Shown here piece after piece: positions 16,608 through 24,796 of a stretch of 64,000 bases of DNA (its first letter is position 1; every line of letters starts with the position of its first letter). Below the pieces are notes generated by a model. The model was not told the DNA's origin, made no database searches, and was given only the letters and a program-made list of their open reading frames with translations. The position numbers were made by a program, and so were the translations under genes. This DNA comes from JAVVHH01 sp963848035. GTDB taxonomy: Bacteria > Pseudomonadota > Alphaproteobacteria > Acetobacterales > Acetobacteraceae. Location: positions 1,364,001 to 1,428,000 of the forward strand of contig CAWKCD010000001.1 in the NCBI GenBank assembly GCA_963848035.1, read 5' to 3'.

Positions 16608-18770
16608 ATGGACACGAATATCGGAGCGCCGCGCAGCCGAGTGGACGGGCGGGCGAAAGTGACGGGCGCGGCGACTTATGCGGCCGAGTTCGCGACGCCG
16701 GAGACGGCGCGCGGCTACGTGGTATCGTCGGCGATCGCGTTGGGGAAGATCACCAGCATCGACACGACACGAGCGATGGCGGTGCCGGGCGTGATCGAGG
16801 TGTTCACGCATGAGAACCGGCCGCGGACGGCATGGTTCGACAGCAAGTATCAGGACCAGGTGGCACCGCCGGGCTCGCCGTTCCGGGCGCTGTATGATGA
16901 CAAAGTCCATTTCGCGATGCAGCCGATCGCGCTGGTGATTGCGGAGGATTTCGAGACGGCGCGTTATGCCGCGACGTTGGTCCGGGTCGAATACAAAGAG
17001 GAGGTCCCCCACACCGATCTCGATACGGAGCGGGCGAAGGCTTACGAGCCGCCGAAGAAGCGCAGCGGGATCTCGCCGCCGCCGAAGCCGCGCGGCGACA
17101 TGAAGGCCATGAAGAGCGCCGAGGTCCGGATCGAGAACGAGTATCCGATCGCGGCGGAATACCATCATCCGATGGAGCCGCACGCGACGACGGTGATCTA
17201 CGACGACGGCAAGATCCTGGTGCATGACAAGATCCAGGGCGTGGTCAACGACCAGGCGTATATTGCCGGCGTGTTCGGCCTGAAGAAGGGCGACGTCCGC
17301 GTGGTCTCGCCGTATGTCGGCGGCGGGTTCGGGTCGGGGCTGCGGCCGCATTATCAGGTGTTCCTCACGGTGATGGCGGCTCTGGCGCTCAAGCGTTCGG
17401 TGCGGCTGGAGCTGACGCGGGACCAGATGTTCACGCATGTGCACCGGCCGTCGACGATCAGCGAGGTTTCGCTCGGCGCGTCCAAGGACGGGATGCTGCA
17501 GGCGATTCGGCACAATGCGATCCAGGGGACGTCGCATCACGAGGACTATCAGGAAGTCGTGGTGAACTGGTCGGGGCTGGCGTATTCGTGCGAGAACGTT
17601 GCGTTGACTTATCAGCTGGCCAAGCTGGACACGTCGACACCGGGCGACATGCGGGCGCCGGGCTCGCCGACGGGGTTCTTCGCGCTGGAATTGGCGATGG
17701 ACGAGTTGGCGCATGAGACCGGCGTCGATCCGGTGGCGCTGCGCCTGGCCAATTACGTCGAGCACGATCAGAACGAGGACAAGGCCTTCACCAGCAAGGA
17801 ACTGCGTGAGGCGTATCGCTTGGGCGCCGAGAAATTCGGCTGGGCCAAGCGTTCCGCCGAGCCGCGCTCGATGCGCGAAGGGCGTGAGCTGATCGGCTGG
17901 GGCATGGCGACGGGTATCTGGGAAGCCCAGATGATGAAGACGGCGGCGAAGGCGGTGCTGACGCCGGATGGCAAGTTGGAGATCGGCTGCTCGACATCCG
18001 ATATCGGCACCGGGACGTACACGATCCTGACGCAGATCGCCGCGGATACCCTTGGTGTCGGCATGGACCAGGTGACGGTCAAGCTGGCGGACACCGACCT
18101 GGCGGAAGGGTCGATCGAAGGCGGGTCGTGGACGGCGGCGTCTGCGGGCTCGGCGGTGCAGAAGGCGTGCCTGACACTACGCGAGAAGCTGATCAAGGCG
18201 GCGGGCGCGAAGCTCGGCAACCTGCCGGTCGACCAGATCATCGCGCAGAGCGTGGCGGACGGGTCGCTCGAGAAGATGGAGGCGGAGGAGACGGTCGCAC
18301 CCGACTCGGCGACCAAGAAGACGCATTCGAGCTACACGCACTCGGTCGCGTTCGTGGAGGTCCGGGTCGACGAAACGCTCGGGCAGGTGCGGGTGACAAG
18401 GGTCGTGACGGCGGCGGCGGCGGGGAAGATCCTCAATCCGAAGACGGCGCGCAGCCAGGTGATCGGCGGCGTGGTGTTCGGGATCGGCATGGCGCTGCAC
18501 GAGGAGGCGATGACGGATCATCGTCTCGGGCGGATCATGAACCACAACTTCGCGGAATATCATGTCCCGGCGAACGCCGATGTGCCCGATGTCGACGTGA
18601 TCTTCGTCGACGAGCTGGACGACAAGACGAGCCCGATGGGTGTGAAGGGGTTGGGCGAAATCGGGATCGTGGCGACGCCCGCCGCGATCGCGAACGCGAT
18701 CTTCCACGCGACGGGCAAGCGGATCCGGTCACTGCCGATCACGATCGACAAGGTGTTCGGAGCGCACTGA
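16608..18770 (+). CDS. Aldehyde oxidoreductase molybdenum subunit (PaoC/YagR-like)
   Basis: This 720-residue subunit binds the molybdenum cofactor and carries the catalytic site. Family motifs present are the N-terminal GAPRSRVDGRAKVTGAATYA, the cofactor-binding VGGGFGSG, MRAPGSPTGFFALE, and the C-terminal MGVKGLGEIGIV with the catalytic glutamate. Length matches PaoC (about 730) rather than the larger eukaryotic xanthine dehydrogenase. ATG 16608 follows the paoB-like stop by 13 nt. The next genes encode purine uptake and catabolism, so a purine hydroxylase role is possible, although subunit architecture favours the aldehyde-oxidising Pao group. No XdhC/PaoD-type maturation factor is in the window. 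Confidence 0.9.
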   Translation: MDTNIGAPRSRVDGRAKVTGAATYAAEFATPETARGYVVSSAIALGKITSIDTTRAMAVPGVIEVFTHENRPRTAWFDSKYQDQVAPPGSPFRALYDDKVHFAMQPIALVIAEDFETARYAATLVRVEYKEEVPHTDLDTERAKAYEPPKKRSGISPPPKPRGDMKAMKSAEVRIENEYPIAAEYHHPMEPHATTVIYDDGKILVHDKIQGVVNDQAYIAGVFGLKKGDVRVVSPYVGGGFGSGLRPHYQVFLTVMAALALKRSVRLELTRDQMFTHVHRPSTISEVSLGASKDGMLQAIRHNAIQGTSHHEDYQEVVVNWSGLAYSCENVALTYQLAKLDTSTPGDMRAPGSPTGFFALELAMDELAHETGVDPVALRLANYVEHDQNEDKAFTSKELREAYRLGAEKFGWAKRSAEPRSMREGRELIGWGMATGIWEAQMMKTAAKAVLTPDGKLEIGCSTSDIGTGTYTILTQIAADTLGVGMDQVTVKLADTDLAEGSIEGGSWTAASAGSAVQKACLTLREKLIKAAGAKLGNLPVDQIIAQSVADGSLEKMEAEETVAPDSATKKTHSSYTHSVAFVEVRVDETLGQVRVTRVVTAAAAGKILNPKTARSQVIGGVVFGIGMALHEEAMTDHRLGRIMNHNFAEYHVPANADVPDVDVIFVDELDDKTSPMGVKGLGEIGIVATPAAIANAIFHATGKRIRSLPITIDKVFGAH

Positions 18771-18779
18771 CAGCGGGTA

Positions 18780-18804
18780 GTCATGCCGCATTCGGCGGCA
18801 TGAC
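18780..18804. repeat. Perfect 10-bp hairpin after the molybdenum hydroxylase genes
   Basis: GTCATGCCGC (18780-18789) and GCGGCATGAC (18795-18804) form a perfect stem with a 5-nt loop. It lies 10 nt after the stop of the molybdenum subunit gene and 28 nt before the deaminase start. No T-run follows, so it may be a weak or Rho-assisted terminator or an RNA-stabilising element. Confidence 0.55.
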
Positions 18805-18831
18805 GGCTGCGCCGGTGGGCAGTATGGTCGG

Positions 18832-19305
18832 GTGGTGACGCCCGACGAGAGCTACGTCCTGCAGGCTATCGACGAAGCCCGGCGCGCCCGGGCCGCGGGC
18901 AATCATCCGTTCGGCGCGATCCTATTCGGGCCGGATGGCCGCGTTTTGCTGAGGGCCGGGAACACGCATGGGCAGGCCGGGGACCGCACCGGTCATGCCG
19001 AGCGTGTGCTGATGACCCAAGCGAGCCTCGCCTATCCCGCGGCGTTCCTTGCTGGCTGTACGATGGCGGCGAGCGCGGAGCCCTGCGCGATGTGTGCGGG
19101 TGCGGCCTATTGGGCCGGGGTCGGCCGCATCGTGTATGGACTATCGGAAAAGGCGCTTCGCGCGCTGATCGGGCCGCATCCGGACAATCTGACGCTCGAC
19201 CTGCCCTGCCGCACCGTGCTGGGATCGGGCCAACGGCACGTCGAGGTGGTCGGACCGTTGCTGGAGGACGAGGCGAGCGCGGTTCATGCCGGGTTCTGGC
19301 GCTGA
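18832..19305 (+). CDS. Nucleoside/purine-base deaminase (CMP/dCMP-type zinc deaminase)
   Basis: This 157-residue zinc-dependent deaminase has the HAE motif (TGHAERVLM) and PCAMC (SAEPCAMCAGAAYW), which bind zinc and position the proton-shuttling glutamate. The HPFGAIL segment near residue 25 also fits. The fold covers TadA, guanine deaminase GuaD and cytosine deaminases. Position ahead of a purine nucleoside transporter and a urate oxidase suggests action on guanine or another purine. It lacks the basic tRNA-binding tail of TadA. The start is GTG 18832 or 18835; an ATG at 18824 runs into a stop at once. Confidence 0.82.
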   Translation: MVTPDESYVLQAIDEARRARAAGNHPFGAILFGPDGRVLLRAGNTHGQAGDRTGHAERVLMTQASLAYPAAFLAGCTMAASAEPCAMCAGAAYWAGVGRIVYGLSEKALRALIGPHPDNLTLDLPCRTVLGSGQRHVEVVGPLLEDEASAVHAGFWR

Positions 19306-19365
19306 GTTCCTGGCATGATGTTTGCTGTGGGCTGACAGGTAAGATCGAGCAAAACGAGGGGCAGG

Positions 19366-20448
19366 ATGCGGTTCAGTTTGGATAGACGGCGTTTCACGGG
19401 CTTGATGGGCGCCGGGGCGGCGGCTTCGCTGATTCCCTCGGCCCGGGCGGCCGATCCGCTGAAGGTCGGATTCATCTATCTCGGGCCGGTGGGGGATTTC
19501 GGCTGGACGTATCAGCACGACCAGGCGCGGCGGGCGTGCGTCGAGCATTTCGGCGACAAGATCAAGACGACGTTCGTGGAGAACGTGGCGGAGGGGCCGG
19601 ATTCCGAGAAGATCCTCAACGATCTCGCCAACAACGGCAATCAGCTGATCTTCGCGACGTCGTTCGGTTACATGAACTACGTGCTGAATTCGGCGAAGCG
19701 GCATCCGAACGTCTGGTACGAGCATGCGACCGGTTACAAGCGCGCGCCCAACGTCTCGACATACAATATCCGGTTCTATCAGGCCCGTTACGTGCAGGGT
19801 GTCATTGCGGGCAAGCTGAGCAAGGCGGGGCTGGCGGGGTATGTCGGGTCGGTGCCGGTGCCGGAGGTCGTGCAGGGGATCAACGCGTTCATGCTGGGCA
19901 TGCAGTCGGTGAACCCGAAGGCGCGGATGAAGTTCGTGCTGATCAACTCCTGGTACGATCCGCCGAAGGAGGGGGATGCGGCCAAGGCACTGATCGACCA
20001 GGGATGCGACATCCTCACGCAGCACACCGACAGCCCGGCGCCGCTGCAGGCCGCAGCGAGCCGCGGGATCAAGGCGTTCGGTCAGAGCACGGACATGGTG
20101 AAGTTCGCGCCGACGACGCAGCTCACCGCCAGCACCGACAATTGGGAACCCTACTACATGGACCGCATCCAGGCGGCGCTCGACAAGAGTTGGAAGAGCA
20201 CGGACGTTTGGGGCGGGTTCGATAGCGGGATGCTGACGATGTCGCCGTTCACCAACATGCCGGACGACGTCAGGGCGCTGGCGCAGGCGACGGAAGCGGA
20301 CATCAAGGCCGGCAAGAACAAGGTGTTCGTGGGGCCGCTGAAGGATCAGTCGGGCGCGGTGAAGCTTGCCGACGGCGCGGCGATGGATGACGGGGCATTG
20401 TCAGGCATGCAGTGGCTCGTCCAAGGCGTGGATGGGAAATTGACCTGA
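19366..20448 (+). CDS. BMP-family purine nucleoside/base ABC transporter binding protein
   Basis: This exported binding protein of the BmpA/PnrA family has 360 residues. The N-terminus has a twin-arginine-like signal (LDRRRFTGLMGAGAAASL) with cleavage after SARA. The mature start KVGFIYLGPVGDFGWTYQHD is the family's nucleoside-binding signature. GAGGGG ahead of ATG 19366 is a good ribosome-binding site. The ATPase gene begins 8 nt after its stop, and two permease genes follow, forming a full importer. Adjacent urate oxidase and deaminases make purines the probable cargo. Confidence 0.93.
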   Translation: MRFSLDRRRFTGLMGAGAAASLIPSARAADPLKVGFIYLGPVGDFGWTYQHDQARRACVEHFGDKIKTTFVENVAEGPDSEKILNDLANNGNQLIFATSFGYMNYVLNSAKRHPNVWYEHATGYKRAPNVSTYNIRFYQARYVQGVIAGKLSKAGLAGYVGSVPVPEVVQGINAFMLGMQSVNPKARMKFVLINSWYDPPKEGDAAKALIDQGCDILTQHTDSPAPLQAAASRGIKAFGQSTDMVKFAPTTQLTASTDNWEPYYMDRIQAALDKSWKSTDVWGGFDSGMLTMSPFTNMPDDVRALAQATEADIKAGKNKVFVGPLKDQSGAVKLADGAAMDDGALSGMQWLVQGVDGKLT

Positions 20449-20456
20449 CCGCCGGG

Positions 20457-21974
20457 ATGTCCGGGCCACTGCTGGTGATGCGGGGCATCACCAAGCAGTA
20501 TCCGGGCATCCGGGCCAATGACGACGTTGCGCTGACGGTGGGGCGGAACGAGATCCATGCGCTGCTCGGCGAGAACGGCGCCGGCAAGAGCACGCTGGTC
20601 AAGATCATCTATGGCGTGGTGCGGCCGGATGCGGGCGAGATCGAATGGGATGGGCGCCGGGTCACGATCGCGAGTCCGGGGCAGGCGCAGGCCCTCGGCA
20701 TCGGGATGGTGTTCCAGCACTTCTCGCTGTTCGAGGGGCTGACGGTCGGCGAGAACATCGCGCTCGGGCTGGCGACGGCGGCGGAGCGGCAGGGGCTGCG
20801 GGAGCGGATCGTCCGGGTCTCGACGGAATACGGGTTGCCGCTCGATCCAGACCGGGTCGTGCACGACCTCTCGGTGGGCGAGCGGCAGCGGATCGAGATC
20901 GTGCGGTGCCTGCTGCAGAATCCGAAATTGCTGATCATGGACGAGCCGACGTCGGTGCTGACGCCTTCGGAGGTGGAGCGGCTGTTCGTCACGCTGCGGC
21001 GGTTGGCCGCAGAAGGGTGCTCGATCCTCTACATCAGCCACAAGCTCGAGGAGGTTCGGGCGCTGTGTTCGGCCGCGACGATCATGCGGCTGGGGCGGAA
21101 CGTGACCACCTGCGCGCCGGCGGAAAAGTCGGTGAAGGAGTTGGCGGAGATCATGCTCGGGGCCGAGCTGAAACCGTCCTCGGCGCGGCCGGCGCGGCAG
21201 GAGGGTGCGCCGGTGCGGCTGGTGCTGGACCGGCTGACGGTGGCGTCGCCGCATGCGTTCGGGACGGATCTGCGAAACGTTTCGTTGACGCTGCGGGCGG
21301 GGGAGATCCTCGGGATCGCGGGCATCGCCGGAAATGGGCAGAACGAGCTGATGGATGCGCTGTCGGGAGAGATCCTGGCCGGCAAGCCGCAGACGGTGCT
21401 GATCGACGGGTTTCCGGCGGGGCATCTGGAGCCGCAGGGGCGCCGCAAGCTGTTTGGCTGCTTCGTGCCAGAGGAGCGTAATGGGCATGGCGCGGTGGGC
21501 GCGATGTCATTGGCGGAGAACGCGTTCCTGTCGGCGTTCGGGCGGGCGGCGTTGGCGCGGTGGGGATTGATCGACCGGCGGCGGACGGCGGATTTCGCGC
21601 GCGACATCATCGAGCGGTTCGACGTGCGGACGACCGGGCCCGGCGCGGCGGCGCGGTCGTTGTCGGGGGGAAACCTGCAGAAATTCCTGGTGGGACGCGA
21701 GATCCTGCAGCAGCCGATGGTGCTGGTGATCAACCAGCCGACCTGGGGGGTGGATGCCGGGGCGGCGCTGGCGATCCATGAGGCGATCCGGAGTCTGACG
21801 GCGGCCGGGGCGGCGACGATAATCATCTCACAGGACCTGGACGAGATCTTTGCGCTGGCGGATCAGGTGGCGGTGATCGCGGGCGGGCGGCTGTCGGAGC
21901 CGGTGCCGGTGGCATCGGCGACGACCGCGTCGATCGGGCGGCTCATGGGCGGGGTGGAGGCGGCGCGTGTTTGA
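20457..21974 (+). CDS. Nucleoside ABC transporter ATPase with two nucleotide-binding domains
   Basis: This 505-residue duplicated ATPase belongs to the RbsA/NupO-like group. The first domain has Walker A GENGAGKST, signature LSVGERQR and DEPTSVLTP. The second has a degenerate P-loop (GIAGNGQNE), signature LSGGNLQK and a modified Walker B (LVINQPTWGVD). This asymmetry is normal for the group. ATG 20457 directly follows the binding-protein stop; an upstream in-frame start at 20412 would overlap that gene. The 3' end overlaps the first permease by 8 nt. Confidence 0.94.
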   Translation: MSGPLLVMRGITKQYPGIRANDDVALTVGRNEIHALLGENGAGKSTLVKIIYGVVRPDAGEIEWDGRRVTIASPGQAQALGIGMVFQHFSLFEGLTVGENIALGLATAAERQGLRERIVRVSTEYGLPLDPDRVVHDLSVGERQRIEIVRCLLQNPKLLIMDEPTSVLTPSEVERLFVTLRRLAAEGCSILYISHKLEEVRALCSAATIMRLGRNVTTCAPAEKSVKELAEIMLGAELKPSSARPARQEGAPVRLVLDRLTVASPHAFGTDLRNVSLTLRAGEILGIAGIAGNGQNELMDALSGEILAGKPQTVLIDGFPAGHLEPQGRRKLFGCFVPEERNGHGAVGAMSLAENAFLSAFGRAALARWGLIDRRRTADFARDIIERFDVRTTGPGAAARSLSGGNLQKFLVGREILQQPMVLVINQPTWGVDAGAALAIHEAIRSLTAAGAATIIISQDLDEIFALADQVAVIAGGRLSEPVPVASATTASIGRLMGGVEAARV

Positions 21975-23028
21975 GATCGTGCCGCGCGGATACGAATCGG
22001 CGTTCTGGCGGTGGGGGTCGCCGGTGTTGGCGCTGGCGCTGACGGGGGTGACGGCGGGGCTGATCTTCGTAGCGATGGGGCGGCCGCCGGTGTTGACGGT
22101 CTACACGTTGCTGGTGGCGCCGCTGCTGCAACAGGACGGGCTGGCGGCGCTCGCGGTCAAGGCGGCGCCGCTGATCATGATGGGCGCCGGGTTGTCGTTG
22201 GCATACCGGGCCAATCTCTGGAACATCGGGACCGAGGGGCAGTTCACGCTGGGGGCGATCTGCGGCGGCGGCGTGGCCTTGGCGCTGCCGGATGCCCCGG
22301 CGGCGGCGGTGTTCCCGGCGATGCTGCTGGCGGGGGTTGCGGGTGGGGCCGCGGCGGGCGGGCTCGTGGCCTGGTTGCGGGTTCGGTTCAACGCCAGCGA
22401 GATCCTGACCAGCCTGATGCTGACTTATATCATGCAATATTTGCTGCTGTATCTGGTGACCGGGCCTTGGCGGGATCCGATGGGGTTCGGGTTTCCGCAG
22501 ACAGCGATGTTCTCCGACGAGGCGCTGGCGCCGCGGTTGATCGCAGACAACAACGTTCATCTCGGCGTGTTGCTGGCGCCGTTGGTGGCTGTCGGGCTGT
22601 GGGTGGTGCTGCGGCGGTCGGTGCTGGGGTTCCAGTTCCGGGTGCTAGGGCAGGCGCCGCGGGCGGCGAAGTTCGCGGGGTTCAATGGCGATCGCCTGGT
22701 CTGGGTGGCGATGCTGGTGAGCGGGGGGTTGGCGGGCCTGGCCGGGCTGCTGGAGGTGTCGGGGACGATGGGGCAGCTGACGACGACGATCTCGCCGGGC
22801 TATGGGTTCACGGCGATCATCGTGGCGTTCCTGGGGCGGCTCGATCCGCTGGGGACGATCCCGGCGGGGCTGTTGTTGGCGCTGTCGTATCTCGGGGGTG
22901 ATGCGGCGCAGATCAATCTGGGGCTGCCGAACGCGGTAACGGGGATTTTCCAGGGGATCCTGTTGTTCTACCTGCTGGGCTGCGACGTTTTGCTGCTGCA
23001 TCGGATTCGCGTGCGGCGGGTGGCCTGA
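21967..23028 (+). CDS. Nucleoside ABC transporter permease 1
   Basis: This 353-residue multi-pass inner-membrane protein of the BPD_transp_2 group (YufP/NupP type) has about nine hydrophobic segments. The conserved LIMMGAGLSLAYRANLWNIGTEGQ contains the family's NIG-EGQ box, and NASEILTSLMLTYI follows. The start is GTG 21967, inside the ATPase gene. It overlaps the second permease start by one base. It should form a heterodimer with the next gene product. Confidence 0.92.
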   Translation: MFEIVPRGYESAFWRWGSPVLALALTGVTAGLIFVAMGRPPVLTVYTLLVAPLLQQDGLAALAVKAAPLIMMGAGLSLAYRANLWNIGTEGQFTLGAICGGGVALALPDAPAAAVFPAMLLAGVAGGAAAGGLVAWLRVRFNASEILTSLMLTYIMQYLLLYLVTGPWRDPMGFGFPQTAMFSDEALAPRLIADNNVHLGVLLAPLVAVGLWVVLRRSVLGFQFRVLGQAPRAAKFAGFNGDRLVWVAMLVSGGLAGLAGLLEVSGTMGQLTTTISPGYGFTAIIVAFLGRLDPLGTIPAGLLLALSYLGGDAAQINLGLPNAVTGIFQGILLFYLLGCDVLLLHRIRVRRVA

Positions 23029-23942
23029 TGGACCTTTTGGTGCCGCTGCTGGTCAGCATCATCGCGGCGTCGACGCCGTTGCTGTTGGCGGCGACGGGGG
23101 AATTGGTGGTGGAGCGCGCGGGGGTGCTGAACCTGGGCGTTGAGGGGATGATGCTGACGGGCGCGATCGCGGCGTTCGCGAGCACGGAGCTGACGGGGTC
23201 GACGTCGCTGGGGCTGGTTGCGGCGGTGGCGGGAGGGATGACGCTGTCGCTGGTGTTCGCGGTGCTGACGTTGACGCTGCAGGCGAACCAGACGGCGACG
23301 GGGTTGGCGCTGACGATCTTTGGGCGGGGGTTCAGCGCGTTGGTGGGGGCGGGGTATGTCGGGATCGCGGCGCCGACGCTGCCGAAGCTGGCGGTGGCCG
23401 GGCTGACTACCCTACCCTTCTTCGGGCCGGTCCTGTTCGCGCATGACGTGCTGGTCTATGCGGCGCTCGCGCTGCTGGCGGCGGTGGCAGGGGCGATCCG
23501 GCGGACGCATGCGGGGCTGGTGCTGCGCGCGGTGGGCGACAGCCACGATGCGGCGCATGCGCTCGGGTATCGGGTGGTGGCGATCCGGTATGCGGCGGTG
23601 GTGTTCGGGGGGGCGCTGGCCGGGTTGGCGGGGGCTTACATGTCGTTGTCGTATACGCCGATGTGGGCGCAGGACATGACGGCGGGGCGGGGTTGGGTGG
23701 CGCTCGCGCTGGTGACGTTTTCGGCTTGGCGGCCGTTCTGGTTGCTGATCGGGGCGTGGTTCTTCGGGGCGCTGATGTATCTGTCGTTGTATGTGCAGGC
23801 GTTGGGGGTGGCGGTGCCGTCGGCGCTGCTATCGGCACTGCCGTATATCGGGACAATCGTCGTCCTGGTGCTGATCTCGCGGGACCGGCGGCGGATCCGC
23901 CTCAACCGGCCGGCGATGTTGGGGCGGCCGTTTCAGGCTTGA
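23028..23942 (+). CDS. Nucleoside ABC transporter permease 2
   Basis: This 304-residue permease belongs to the same family as its neighbour (YufQ/NupQ type). It has about eight to nine membrane segments and the signature VVERAGVLNLGVEGMMLTGA near residues 25-44, plus ANQTATGLALTIFGRG. ATG 23028 overlaps the previous stop. Urate oxidase follows after 11 nt, showing that uptake and ring oxidation are one transcription unit. Confidence 0.92.
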   Translation: MDLLVPLLVSIIAASTPLLLAATGELVVERAGVLNLGVEGMMLTGAIAAFASTELTGSTSLGLVAAVAGGMTLSLVFAVLTLTLQANQTATGLALTIFGRGFSALVGAGYVGIAAPTLPKLAVAGLTTLPFFGPVLFAHDVLVYAALALLAAVAGAIRRTHAGLVLRAVGDSHDAAHALGYRVVAIRYAAVVFGGALAGLAGAYMSLSYTPMWAQDMTAGRGWVALALVTFSAWRPFWLLIGAWFFGALMYLSLYVQALGVAVPSALLSALPYIGTIVVLVLISRDRRRIRLNRPAMLGRPFQA

Positions 23943-23953
23943 GGAGGACCGGA

Positions 23954-24796
23954 GTGGCGTTGATCCATCATACCTATGGCAAGGGCCGGGTCCGGGTGAT
24001 GCGGGTGCATCGCGAGGGCGAATACAACGAGGTGCGGGACCTCTCGGTCGATACGATGCTCGAGAGCGCGGCGATGGCGCCGTCTTGGAGCGAGGGCGAC
24101 AACCGGAACGTGGTCGCGACCGACACGATCAAGAACATCACCTATATCGTCGCGCGGGAAAACCTTCGGGCGGCGCCGGAGATGTTCGGGGAGAGGCTCG
24201 CGAGCCGGTTCCTCGAGCGGTACCCACAGATCGAGGCGGTGCGGGTGCGGATGGTCGAGACGCGCTGGCAGCGCGCGGAGTTCGGAGGCGCAGCGCATCC
24301 GCATGGGTTCACGCTGGATGGGAACGGGAAGCCGACCGCGACGGTGCACCTGGCGCAAGGCGGGGCGGCCGAGATCGTCTCGGGAGTGGAGGGCTACACG
24401 TTCATGAAGTCCACGGCTTCGGGCTGGGAGGACTATGTGATGGACGATTATACGACGTTGCCGCCCACGAACGATCGTATTGCGGCGACGGCGATGGATG
24501 CGCATTGGAGCTGGCGGGCGGCGCCGGCAGATTACGCGGCGGCGAATGCCCTGGTGCTGGCGACGATGCTGGAGGTGTTTGCGACGACCTACAGCAAGGG
24601 CGTGCAGGATAGTCTCTACCGAATGGGCGAGGCGGCGCTTGGGGCGGTGCCGGAAGTGGCGACGGTGACGATGGCCTGTCCGAACAAGCATTACATCCCG
24701 ATGAAGCTGGATGCGTTCGGGCTGAGCGGGGATAATTGCGTGTTCATCGCGACGGACGAGCCGCATGGGCAGATCGAGTGCACCGTCGGGCGTTAG
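23954..24796 (+). CDS. Urate oxidase (cofactor-independent uricase)
   Basis: This enzyme oxidises urate with O2 to 5-hydroxyisourate, the step after xanthine in purine breakdown. The protein has 280 residues. It starts HHTYGKGRVRVMRV (the family lysine is in YGKGRVR) and contains the catalytic threonine region NVVATDTIKNITY, plus TFMKSTASGW and the C-terminal NKHYIPMKLDAFGL. The start is GTG 23954 behind a GAGGAGG ribosome-binding site. It is the last gene of the purine unit. No hydroxyisourate hydrolase, OHCU decarboxylase or allantoinase is in the window, so later steps must be encoded elsewhere. Confidence 0.95.
   Translation: MALIHHTYGKGRVRVMRVHREGEYNEVRDLSVDTMLESAAMAPSWSEGDNRNVVATDTIKNITYIVARENLRAAPEMFGERLASRFLERYPQIEAVRVRMVETRWQRAEFGGAAHPHGFTLDGNGKPTATVHLAQGGAAEIVSGVEGYTFMKSTASGWEDYVMDDYTTLPPTNDRIAATAMDAHWSWRAAPADYAAANALVLATMLEVFATTYSKGVQDSLYRMGEAALGAVPEVATVTMACPNKHYIPMKLDAFGLSGDNCVFIATDEPHGQIECTVGR

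Noticed and set aside
16587..17765. 392-codon open frame on the minus strand
   Set aside because: Antisense to the molybdenum subunit gene; arginine/histidine-rich mirror translation.
18832..19305. Assignment of the zinc deaminase as tRNA adenosine deaminase TadA
   Set aside because: HAE and PCAMC fit the whole superfamily; the purine-catabolic context and lack of a basic tRNA-binding tail favour a nucleobase or nucleoside deaminase.
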